Of a stretch of DNA of 7,582 nt, positions 1 through 6,200 are shown piece after piece (position 1 is the first letter of the stretch; every line of letters starts with the position of its first letter). A model generated the notes under the pieces. That model ran no database searches and had not been told where the DNA came from. It worked only from the letters and a program-made list of their open reading frames with translations. The position numbers and the translations under genes were made by a program. The stretch is from positions 1 to 7,582 of the forward strand of contig JAILSA010000294.1 of the NCBI GenBank assembly GCA_024697885.1. Reading direction: 5' to 3'. Source of the stretch: Eubacterium sp. (lineage in GTDB: Bacteria > Bacillota > Clostridia > Lachnospirales > Lachnospiraceae).

Positions 1-29
1 AAGGCTAAACAAATATTTCCAAAGCTCAT
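1..29 (-). CDS. rseP: Start of probable site-2 zinc metalloprotease RseP (partial)
   Basis: Only the first nine codons are inside the window (Met-Ser-Phe-Gly-Asn-Ile-Cys-Leu-Ala), and the gene runs off the left edge. The ATG at 29-27 overlaps the dxr stop codon as ATGA, and a GGAGG at 39-35 lies five bases upstream, so this is a real translation start. The visible residues are hydrophobic, as expected for the first membrane segment of a site-2 protease, but the HExxH motif that would prove the family is outside the window. The RseP name rests on gene order, because dxr is very often followed by rseP in Firmicutes. RseP cleaves membrane-embedded anti-sigma factors and leftover signal peptides in the membrane. 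Translational coupling to dxr is likely. Confidence 0.5.
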
Positions 30-1183
30 TTTTTCCTCCAATCTTTTGACAAAAGCTCATAAGTTTCCTGCTCTACCTGTAAAATCTCATCCAGATTTGG
101 ATGGGCTATGATCTGGTGCTTACTCATAGCAAAATCAATCATATCATAGATTTGTAAAAATCCTATGTCCTTGTTTAAAAACTTTGCCACGGCATATTCG
201 TTGGCCGCATTCATTACGGTTGGCATAGAGCCTCCCGCCCTGCTGGCCTCCACTGCCAGTGGAATTCCCTTTAGCACATCCGTGGCCGGCTCCTCAAAGT
301 GTATATCACCGATTTTGGCAAAATCCAAACGGTCTCCTGACAGGGTCTGCCTCTCTGGATAATAGAGGGCATACTGGATTGGCAGCCTCATATCCGGCGT
401 GCCAAGCTGGGCCATAACTGCCCCGTCCTGAAACTGGACCATGGAATGAATAATGCTCTGGGGCTGAACCAGGACCTTGATCTGGTCAAGGCTCACATCA
501 AAGAGCCACTTGGCCTCAATGATTTCTAAGCCCTTATTGATCATGCTGGCAGAATCGGTGGTAATTTTTTTGCCCATAGACCAGTTGGGATGAGCCAGGG
601 CCTGGTCTACTGTCACATGTTCCAATTCCGCGCGACTCTTTCCCCGGAAGGGACCACCAGAAGCTGTCAAATAAATTTTGTCCACCTGACTGGTCTTGTT
701 GCCGTGAAGGCACTGAAAAATGGCAGAGTGCTCGCTGTCCACCGGCAGGAGTTTGACCTCCTTTTCTCTGGCAAGATTGGTAATCAAATGCCCCGCTGTC
801 ACCAGGGTCTCCTTGTTGGCAAGAGCAATGTCCTTGCCCGCTGAAATGGCCTCCATTACTGGTCTTAAGCCAATCATGCCCACCATGGCAGCCACTACAA
901 TGTCCACCTCAGGCAGGGTGGATACCTGGACAAAACCCTCCATGCCACAAAGTATCTGACATTCCTTTTGCTTTCCTATTTTATCCATCAGAGACTTTCT
1001 TGTCTCCTCATCCTTCATAACCACATATTTGGGATGGTAGTTGGCAATCTGTTCTGCCATTTTTTCCACATTGGAGCCCGCTGTCAGGGCCACCACCTCA
1101 AAATCCCCTGGATGCTCTGAAACCACTTCAAGGGTCTGGCTTCCGATGGAGCCTGTGGATCCCAATATCGTTAGTCTTTTCAT
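26..1183 (-). CDS. dxr: 1-deoxy-D-xylulose 5-phosphate reductoisomerase
   Basis: A complete 385-residue protein of normal family length. It catalyses the NADPH-dependent rearrangement and reduction of DXP to 2-C-methyl-D-erythritol 4-phosphate, the first committed step of the MEP isoprenoid pathway, in the cytosol. The Rossmann motif GSTGSIG is at residues 8-14 and ANKETLV at 122-128. The metal ligands are visible as D149 and E151 (in PVDSEHS) and E220 (in NKGLE). The substrate loop contains SGGPF (175-179) and the flap tryptophan W201 in HPNWSMG, so all key active-site residues are present and the enzyme should be sensitive to fosmidomycin. The ATG start has GGGAGG about seven bases upstream, in the 36-base gap after cdsA. 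Its product feeds the isoprenoid supply used by UppS, encoded in the same operon. The stop overlaps the next gene's ATG. Confidence 0.97.
   Translation of the reverse strand: MKRLTILGSTGSIGSQTLEVVSEHPGDFEVVALTAGSNVEKMAEQIANYHPKYVVMKDEETRKSLMDKIGKQKECQILCGMEGFVQVSTLPEVDIVVAAMVGMIGLRPVMEAISAGKDIALANKETLVTAGHLITNLAREKEVKLLPVDSEHSAIFQCLHGNKTSQVDKIYLTASGGPFRGKSRAELEHVTVDQALAHPNWSMGKKITTDSASMINKGLEIIEAKWLFDVSLDQIKVLVQPQSIIHSMVQFQDGAVMAQLGTPDMRLPIQYALYYPERQTLSGDRLDFAKIGDIHFEEPATDVLKGIPLAVEASRAGGSMPTVMNAANEYAVAKFLNKDIGFLQIYDMIDFAMSKHQIIAHPNLDEILQVEQETYELLSKDWRKK
35..39 (-). promoter_or_regulatory. Ribosome binding site of the downstream gene (rseP)
   Basis: GGAGG followed by five A residues and ATG (29-27). 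The site lies within the last codons of dxr. It supports independent initiation of the overlapping next gene rather than only stop-restart coupling. Confidence 0.75.
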
Positions 1184-1219
1184 CTTTTTCCTCCCGATCT
1201 TTATGCTTCTTGCCGTCTC

Positions 1220-2032
1220 CTAAAAAAGCTTGTAGGTGGACACAAGAATCAAGAGATAATAGACGAATGGGGCCACAAAAATCACGCTGTCAAAGCGGTC
1301 GAGAACCCCTCCGTGTCCCGGAATGATTTTTCCGTAATCCTTTACATCATAATTCCTCTTGATGGCAGATGCCGCCAGATCTCCGAACTGGGAAATCAGG
1401 GCACAAAGCATGGCAATTACCACCAGGGAAAAATGATAATCTAGGACAAATTTGTATCCGTAAGGGAAGTATAGGGAGTACAAAAAGGCAATGAGGCCAG
1501 CTCCCACAACGCCTCCCACGCAGCCCTCTATGGTCTTTTTGGGGCTGAGCTCGGAAAAATTGTGTTTTCCAAAGAGTCTTCCCACCACATAGGCGCAGGT
1601 GTCAGACCCCCAGGAACCGATAATAATCATCCAGACAAACCAGTGTCCTCCCTCAAGAGCCCTGGTCTGGTAAATGCAGGACAGGCTGAGAGACACATAG
1701 ACAAAGCCCATAAATCCCAGGGCCACCTTGTCCACCCGAACCTTGGGATAATCCAAGACGTAAATGACCATAATGACAATCAAGAGCAATATAATCAGGG
1801 CGATGGTCCAACGAACCAGTCCAAAAAACATTAATACATAATATACAATTGTGGTGATGTAGCTAGCTATGGCAATGGGATGGTCCTCCATTTTTAGCAC
1901 ACGATAGAGTTCAAAGCTTCCCACCAAGGACAAACAGGCAATGGTGATAATCAGGGGAACTCCGCCGTAGGCAAAGAGAAATAGGGCCGCTGCCACTAGG
2001 CAAATACCACTTATAAGTCGAGTTACAAACAT
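1220..2032 (-). CDS. cdsA: Phosphatidate cytidylyltransferase (CDP-diglyceride synthase)
   Basis: A 270-residue integral membrane enzyme that makes CDP-diacylglycerol from phosphatidic acid and CTP, the branch point for phosphatidylglycerol, cardiolipin and other phospholipids. Hydrophobic segments span most of the first 210 residues. The CDS family signature is at about residues 222-248 (SAIKRN...KDYGK...PGHGGVLDRFD). The conserved SDTCAYVVGRLFGK (143-156) and LSPKKTIEG (162-170) precede it. The open frame extends four codons further to a TTG at 2044, but those codons contain GGAGGAG, which is the ribosome binding site for the ATG at 2032. The ATG start (MFVTRLISG) is therefore preferred. 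It lies 21 bases after the uppS stop and 36 bases before dxr, consistent with one operon. Together with UppS it serves membrane and wall-carrier lipid synthesis. Confidence 0.95.
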   Translation of the reverse strand: MFVTRLISGICLVAAALFLFAYGGVPLIITIACLSLVGSFELYRVLKMEDHPIAIASYITTIVYYVLMFFGLVRWTIALIILLLIVIMVIYVLDYPKVRVDKVALGFMGFVYVSLSLSCIYQTRALEGGHWFVWMIIIGSWGSDTCAYVVGRLFGKHNFSELSPKKTIEGCVGGVVGAGLIAFLYSLYFPYGYKFVLDYHFSLVVIAMLCALISQFGDLAASAIKRNYDVKDYGKIIPGHGGVLDRFDSVIFVAPFVYYLLILVSTYKLF

Positions 2033-2035
2033 ATG

Positions 2036-2042
2036 CTCCTCC
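2036..2042 (-). promoter_or_regulatory. Ribosome binding site that decides the cdsA start
   Basis: GGAGGAG is followed by CAT and then ATG (2032-2030), placing GGAGG five bases from the start codon. The same bases would be read as Glu-Glu codons if translation began at the TTG at 2044, which makes that longer frame unlikely. Confidence 0.8.
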
Positions 2043-2053
2043 AAAGTATCCTC

Positions 2054-2770
2054 TTATTTGACCCCGCCGTAGCGTCGGTCTCTTCCATTGTAATAGTCAA
2101 TGGCTTTTTGCAATTCTGCCTTGTCAAAGTCAGGCCAGAGCACATCCGTGAAATAGAACTCTGTGTAGGCCAACTGCCAAAGCATGAAATTGGAAAGTCT
2201 CTCCTCACCACTTGTACGAATCATAAGATCTGGATCAGGAATCCCCCTGGTATCCAGGTAGGATGCGTAGGTCTCTTCACTGACCTGATCTAGTTGAATT
2301 TTCCCTTCCTGCAAATCTTTTCCCATGGCTCTCATGGCACGAATCATCTCGTCCCTACTTCCATAATTGAGGGCCACCTGAAAATGCAGTCCTGTGTTGG
2401 CCTTAGTGGCCTCCTCAAGCTCTCTTATGGTATCCTGCAAATCCGGCTCTAAGCGACTGATGTCGCCGATTACCTTGACTGCCATATTGTTCTTGTTACT
2501 TCTCTTAATACAGTTTTGCAGGTACTTGCGAAGTAGGACCATAAGGGATGTTACCTCGTCCTCAGGCCTTTTCCAGTTCTCCGTGGAAAAAGCGTAGACC
2601 GTCAAATAATTGACTCCAAGATTGTAGGCATCCTCGCATATTTGCTCCACTGTCTTTGCTCCCTCTACATGGCCGGCAGTTCTTGGCAGGTGCCTCTTCT
2701 TGGCCCAGCGTCCATTTCCATCCAGAATAATTGCCACATGGTTGGGCGCTTGCAATTGTGATCTATCCAT
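2054..2770 (-). CDS. uppS: Isoprenyl transferase, probable undecaprenyl diphosphate synthase
   Basis: A complete 238-residue cis-prenyltransferase. It condenses farnesyl diphosphate with isopentenyl diphosphate units, normally eight, to make the C55 undecaprenyl diphosphate carrier for peptidoglycan and other wall polymers. The motifs appear in order: HVAIILDGNGRWAKKR (11-26, catalytic Asp17), HVEGAK (34-39), YAFSTENWKRP (59-69), NYGSRDE (135-141), DPDLMIRTSGE (179-189), RLSNF (191-195), AYTEFYF (201-207) and the terminal RDRRYGG. The usual IMDGNG is ILDGNG here, a minor change. Chain length cannot be read from the sequence, so UppS is inferred from family and context. The ATG has AGGA/GAGG about five bases upstream. 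A 75-base gap separates it from frr, and cdsA begins 21 bases after its stop. Confidence 0.95.
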   Translation of the reverse strand: MDRSQLQAPNHVAIILDGNGRWAKKRHLPRTAGHVEGAKTVEQICEDAYNLGVNYLTVYAFSTENWKRPEDEVTSLMVLLRKYLQNCIKRSNKNNMAVKVIGDISRLEPDLQDTIRELEEATKANTGLHFQVALNYGSRDEMIRAMRAMGKDLQEGKIQLDQVSEETYASYLDTRGIPDPDLMIRTSGEERLSNFMLWQLAYTEFYFTDVLWPDFDKAELQKAIDYYNGRDRRYGGVK

Positions 2771-2798
2771 ATTTCCTCATTCCTATAACAATGTTTGA

Positions 2799-2821
2799 GG
2801 ACAGCATACTACCTACTGTCC
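2799..2821. other. Small inverted repeat in the frr-uppS gap
   Basis: GGACAG at 2799-2804 pairs with CTGTCC at 2816-2821 around an 11-base loop, in the longest gap (75 bases) of the pyrH-dxr run. Read on the plus strand the stem is followed by CCTTTTTGTCTTC, resembling a weak terminator against antisense transcription. Read on the minus strand, the operon direction, no T run follows, so it should not stop operon transcription. It could be an mRNA processing or stability element, or chance. Confidence 0.3.
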
Positions 2822-2845
2822 CCTTTTTGTCTTCTTTAGACCTTT

Positions 2846-3394
2846 TTATACTGTCATTACCTCATCGGATTTGGCCTCGATTTCCTGGTCCACAACCTTG
2901 ATGAATTTATCTGTCAGTTTCTGAATTTTGTCCTCAGCCTGTTTCTGCTCATCCTCAGAAATCTCGTTGGCCTTGGCCTCCTTCTTTACTGCGTCATTGG
3001 CATCGCGACGGATGTTGCGGATGGCAACCTTAGTGGCCTCTCCCTTTTTCTTTACATCCTTCACCAGCTCTTTTCTGCGGTCCTCTGTAAGCTCTGGGAA
3101 AACCAGTCGAATTACCTTTCCGTCATTGGCAGGGGTCAGGCCGATATCTGAGGACAAAATCGCCTTCTCAATATCCTTGATCAGGCTTGCCTCCCAAGGC
3201 TGAATCTGAATCATACGGGCCTCTGGTACAGACACATTGGCCACGCTCTGAAGTGAGGATGGTGTTCCGTAGTAGTCCACCTGGATCTTGTCCAAAATTC
3301 TTGGGTTTGCTCTTCCTGCACGGATTGATGCGTACTCCTCCTTCAGGTTTGAAACTGATTTTTCCATTTTATCTTCGTATACTGTAATATCCAT
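2846..3394 (-). CDS. frr: Ribosome recycling factor
   Basis: A complete 182-residue protein, matching the usual family length of about 185. With EF-G it splits the post-termination ribosome into subunits and frees the mRNA and tRNA. The N-terminal helix contains SIRAGRANP (23-31), the classic RRF signature. The small beta domain follows at about 31-105 (YYGTPSSLQSVANVSVPE and LVFPELTEDRRKEL). The C-terminal long helices contain the IRNIRRDAND segment (125-134), rich in conserved arginines that contact 23S rRNA, and many Lys/Glu residues typical of the three-helix bundle. ATG is preceded by GGAGG six bases upstream, located immediately after the pyrH stop (12-base gap), so the two genes are co-transcribed. 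Confidence 0.98.
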   Translation of the reverse strand: MDITVYEDKMEKSVSNLKEEYASIRAGRANPRILDKIQVDYYGTPSSLQSVANVSVPEARMIQIQPWEASLIKDIEKAILSSDIGLTPANDGKVIRLVFPELTEDRRKELVKDVKKKGEATKVAIRNIRRDANDAVKKEAKANEISEDEQKQAEDKIQKLTDKFIKVVDQEIEAKSDEVMTV

Positions 3395-3406
3395 TTTTAA
3401 CCTCCA

Positions 3407-4114
3407 TTAATCTACTGTAATTGTAGTTCCGTTTGTATTTCCATTCACTGTGTGAATAATGCTATCCTCTTCGTTTAATCCAAAGATTTCCATTGGCATC
3501 TTGTTCTCATAGCAAAGAACCGCTGCGGCCAAATCAATAACTCCTAACTTCTGGTCCACAATGTCTCCCATGCGCATGGTGTCATACTTCTTGGCATCTG
3601 GATTCTTGGCTGGGTCAGAATCATAAACTCCATCAATGGACTTAGCTGCCAATATTACATCGGCATCAATCTCAATGGCTCTCAGGGCAGTTGCTGTATC
3701 GGTGGAGAAGTAAGGATGTCCTGTTCCCCCTGCAAAAAATACTACCATGTTCTTGCTCAAGTATTTATTAACCCTGTCCTTGGAAAAAAGCTTGGTAAAG
3801 GATCCGCACTCAAATGGCGTCAAGACCTGAGTCATAAGGCCCACAGACCTACAAATCTCAGACATGTAAATGCAGTTCATTACCGTTGCCATCATTCCTA
3901 TCTGGTCTGCCTTGGTGCGGTCGATGGTCTCACTGGATCTTCCTCTCCAGAAATTTCCTCCTCCGATGACAATAGCCACCTGAGTTCCATCCTCCACTAA
4001 TTTCTTAATCTGCTTGGCTACGGGAATACAGGTTGCCTCGTCAAAACCGGTTCCCTTATCTCCTGCCAAGGCCTCTCCGCTGAGTTTTAACAATACTCTC
4101 TTATACTTAGCCAT
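3407..4114 (-). CDS. pyrH: UMP kinase
   Basis: A complete 235-residue bacterial UMP kinase of the amino acid kinase fold. It phosphorylates UMP to UDP with ATP in the cytosol, feeding UTP, CTP and UDP-sugar precursors. Visible motifs are KLSGEAL (10-16), IGGGNFWRGR (50-59), DQIGMMATVMN (70-80), GGTGHPYFSTD (129-139) followed by TATALRAIE, and DGVYDSDP (161-168). Bacterial enzymes of this type are hexameric and usually regulated by GTP and UTP, which is family knowledge and not visible here. AAGGAGG sits five bases before the ATG in the 18-base gap after the bactofilin gene. In many Firmicutes pyrH directly follows tsf; here two extra genes and a terminator separate them, so pyrH probably depends on the promoter upstream of bactofilin. 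Confidence 0.98.
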   Translation of the reverse strand: MAKYKRVLLKLSGEALAGDKGTGFDEATCIPVAKQIKKLVEDGTQVAIVIGGGNFWRGRSSETIDRTKADQIGMMATVMNCIYMSEICRSVGLMTQVLTPFECGSFTKLFSKDRVNKYLSKNMVVFFAGGTGHPYFSTDTATALRAIEIDADVILAAKSIDGVYDSDPAKNPDAKKYDTMRMGDIVDQKLGVIDLAAAVLCYENKMPMEIFGLNEEDSIIHTVNGNTNGTTITVD

Positions 4115-4132
4115 AATAGCCTCCTTATTATT

Positions 4133-5134
4133 TTATTCAAAGAATGAATCCAAATCCACATCTGCATACTGTAGAGAACAATGTCCATCTACTACTGCGC
4201 CAGAATTAATCTGGATGGATTTAGCTCGAATATCTCCTTTAACCACCGCTGTGGAGTCCACAATTACTGGTCCACTCACCTCAATGTTGCCCTTCACTGC
4301 TCCGGCAACTACTACGGATGAACAATTAATATTTCCAATAACCACCGTGCCCACATCTATTTTTACCAGGCCATAGCTGTTAATGTCTCCTTCAAGTCTT
4401 GGTGTGTTGACATAGATTTCAGCAGCCATTGTATTACCGAGGATTTTACCTGTAATCGTGAGCTTACCCTTACACTCTACATCACCCTCAATGGTACCCT
4501 TTACCACAAGAGCTGTATCTGACTTAATGCCGCCGCTGATGGTGGTTCCCTTGGTAATCACGGTCTCCGTCTGAGTCATATCTTCCTCCCCCATATCCTG
4601 AAGGATTTCTAAATCTGGGACTTCCTCGAGGGCCGCTTCCTCCGGAATCTCCTCTGAACTCTCTTCTAGAATCTCCTCCGGAATCTCTTCTGCAAGTTCT
4701 TCTTCTTGAAGCACTTCCTCCGGAAGGCTTTCTTCCTCAGACACTTGCTCTAAAGTTTCCTCCGGAATCTCCTCTTCCAAGATTTCCTCATTTTCCTCTG
4801 GAGCTTCTTCCTCATAAATCTCTTCTAGGACTTCTTCTGGGATTTCTTCTGGAATCTCTTCCTCTACGACTTCCTCCGAAGTCTCTTCTGATACCTCGTC
4901 AAGAATTTCCTGTTCTACGGCCTTCTCAAATTCATTGGTCAGACCATCTAAAACTGCCATAGCGTCCTCGCCCTCAGGCAATTGGTCCAGGGCCTCTCCT
5001 GTGGATTCATAATCCTCTATTGTTTCCTTGAGAACACTCTCCTCTGTCACAGCTTCTGTCTCTTCATCCAAAGACTCTGTCAACTCGTTGACAGACTGAG
5101 CAACATCTTCTTTTAAATCCTTAAAAAAACTCAT
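4133..5134 (-). CDS. Bactofilin (polymer-forming cytoskeletal protein) with long acidic N-terminal region
   Basis: A 333-residue protein. Residues about 191-322 form a bactofilin (DUF583) beta-helix domain: short Gly-punctuated strands such as VKGTIEGDV, KGKLTITGKILGN, VVIGNINCSSVVVAGAVKGNI and VVKGDIRAKSIQINSGAVVDG. Bactofilins polymerise without nucleotide on the cytoplasmic face of the membrane and often position wall-modifying enzymes. The N-terminus, MSFFKDLKEDVAQSVNEL, could form a short amphipathic membrane-binding helix. Between K71 and K195 there is no Lys or Arg, and residues 74-174 are about half Glu in irregular [I/V/L]-x-E-E tetrads, including five IPEE copies. This is far longer than the short flexible tails usual for bactofilins. 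The C-terminus ends DLDSFFE. GGAGG lies seven bases before the ATG. It has its own extended -10 promoter and is followed by pyrH after 18 bases. The domain call is confident; the role of the tail is unknown. Confidence 0.93.
   Translation of the reverse strand: MSFFKDLKEDVAQSVNELTESLDEETEAVTEESVLKETIEDYESTGEALDQLPEGEDAMAVLDGLTNEFEKAVEQEILDEVSEETSEEVVEEEIPEEIPEEVLEEIYEEEAPEENEEILEEEIPEETLEQVSEEESLPEEVLQEEELAEEIPEEILEESSEEIPEEAALEEVPDLEILQDMGEEDMTQTETVITKGTTISGGIKSDTALVVKGTIEGDVECKGKLTITGKILGNTMAAEIYVNTPRLEGDINSYGLVKIDVGTVVIGNINCSSVVVAGAVKGNIEVSGPVIVDSTAVVKGDIRAKSIQINSGAVVDGHCSLQYADVDLDSFFE
4613..4915 (-). repeat. Degenerate Glu-rich repeat region within the bactofilin gene
   Basis: This stretch encodes residues 74-174, an imperfect array of four-residue units of the form hydrophobic-x-Glu-Glu (IPEE, VLEE, IYEE, APEE, ILEE, LPEE, LAEE). 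The coding strand is strongly purine-rich. A 19-base exact repeat occurs at 4637-4655 and 4757-4775, 120 bases (40 codons) apart, and related CTCCTCCGGAATCTC occurs at 4673-4687. The repeats suggest growth by slippage or unequal recombination. The mixed GAG/GAA codons show it is old or has drifted. Confidence 0.7.
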
Positions 5135-5195
5135 ACAGCAGCCTCCTATTGTCTATTTTCTATGCTTTACCATATTTTTTTCACAATCAAAATTC

Positions 5196-5204
5196 ATTAT
5201 AGCA
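5196..5204 (-). promoter_or_regulatory. Extended -10 promoter for bactofilin and the pyrH operon
   Basis: The minus strand reads TGCTATAAT: a perfect TATAAT -10 (5201-5196) with the TG of an extended -10 element one base upstream. No good -35 is visible at 16-18 bases spacing (candidates TGCATT or GTGCAT), which extended -10 promoters can tolerate. It lies in the 95-base gap between the deacetylase stop and the bactofilin ATG, giving a predicted leader of roughly 55 bases. No terminator is seen between this site and rseP, so it probably drives bactofilin, pyrH, frr, uppS, cdsA, dxr and rseP. Confidence 0.65.
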
Positions 5205-5229
5205 TAGATTCAGGAAAAATGCACCCTTT

Positions 5230-6192
5230 TTAGTTGTTTATTCCGTGGTGAACCGGCTTGGTGCTGGCGCTAATGGTTTGGAAGGAATAGCCGTGTTTTT
5301 TGCCGTAGCGAATGATTTTTTTCAGGGCCCCGATGGTCTTGTTATTGTTGGGAAAATCGTGCATCAAAACCACATTTTCTCTATTCTTTTGAAGTCCTGA
5401 CTTGACACTGCGAAATACCTGGCGGGAATTTCTGGCTCCTCCTGCATCACTTGAGGACACATTCCAGTCAAAGTAGGTGTAACCCCAGTCCCCCATCTTC
5501 TTGGACAGCCTGGACATAATTCCACGATTAAAGCGGCTGACTGTGTTTGAGCTTCCTCCCGGGAAGCGGGTAGCTGTAGGCCAGACCTTAAATTTCTTGT
5601 AAAAAAGTTTCTGAAGTTTTTCTATGTTTTCCTTGTAGGCCTGTTCGGACCGGTAGATTGCCCGGTAATTGTGCTGATAGCCGTGAAGTGCCAGGGAATG
5701 ACCTTCCTTAATAATTCTCTTGGTCAGGCGAAAATCCTTCTTGGCCGGTTTTAATTCAAAAAAGGTAGCCTTTACCTTGCATTTTTTCAGTATTTTCAAA
5801 ATTTTAGGGGTACTTGATGAGCTTGGACCGTCGTCAAAGGTCAGGTAGATGACACTCTTTTTTCTCTTCTTCACTGTCAGGTCGCAGGTCACCTCTTCAT
5901 CACCTTTCCTACCTGTAATCACAGCGCTTCCCTTCTTTTTGGCAGTGACCACCCCTTTTTTCCCCACTTTGGCAACCTTTGGGTCCGAAGATGACCAGTG
6001 GTACTTTGTCACATTTCTCTTGTCTGTAAACTGTAATTTTAATTTTTCTCCCCTGTACATGGTGGCCTCCGGGTAGGCAAACTCTCCCTTTTCCCCCTCT
6101 AAAATCACCATTTTTGCCTCTGCCTTCTGTCCCCCATTAAAAGACAGAGCAAGGCATACCATGACAAGCATAGCCCAAATCTTCTTGGTCAT
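5230..6192 (-). CDS. Secreted polysaccharide deacetylase (CE4) with N-terminal Ig-like Big_2 domain
   Basis: A 320-residue exported protein. Residues 1-26 are a Sec signal peptide (KK, hydrophobic core IWAMLVMVCLALSF, cleavage after AEA). About 28-109 is a group 2 bacterial Ig-like domain (YHWSSSDPKVAKVGKKGVV, then GSAVITG). From about 114 comes the NodB/CE4 domain: TFDDGP (118-123, base D120 and metal ligand D121), HGYQH (170-174, metal ligands H170 and H174), RFPGG (209-213), FDWN (241-244) and LMHD (276-279). The catalytic set is complete, so it should remove N-acetyl groups, probably from peptidoglycan GlcNAc, though the substrate is inferred. The protein is Lys-rich and likely very basic, which would favour wall binding. 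The ATG at 6192 is chosen over the TTG at 6225 because GAGGAG lies eight bases upstream and the signal peptide begins there. It sits just after the tsf terminator and before bactofilin. Confidence 0.93.
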   Translation of the reverse strand: MTKKIWAMLVMVCLALSFNGGQKAEAKMVILEGEKGEFAYPEATMYRGEKLKLQFTDKRNVTKYHWSSSDPKVAKVGKKGVVTAKKKGSAVITGRKGDEEVTCDLTVKKRKKSVIYLTFDDGPSSSSTPKILKILKKCKVKATFFELKPAKKDFRLTKRIIKEGHSLALHGYQHNYRAIYRSEQAYKENIEKLQKLFYKKFKVWPTATRFPGGSSNTVSRFNRGIMSRLSKKMGDWGYTYFDWNVSSSDAGGARNSRQVFRSVKSGLQKNRENVVLMHDFPNNNKTIGALKKIIRYGKKHGYSFQTISASTKPVHHGINN

Positions 6193-6200
6193 TTTTCCAT

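Noticed and set aside
2033..2044. TTG start for cdsA giving four extra residues
   Set aside because: Those codons are the ribosome binding site (GGAGGAG) of the ATG at 2032.
2781..2790. TATAGG as a possible -10 promoter before uppS
   Set aside because: It is a poor match with no -35 at suitable spacing (AGTATG at 17 bases) and no extended TG.
4014..4376. Plus-strand open frame of 120 codons across the pyrH-bactofilin junction
   Set aside because: It is antisense to two clearly real genes, and its Ser/Thr/Pro-rich composition is explained by the complementary coding strand.
4133..6192. Electrostatic pairing of the acidic bactofilin tail with the basic deacetylase
   Set aside because: The deacetylase has a signal peptide and acts outside the cell, while bactofilin is cytoplasmic, so direct contact is unlikely.
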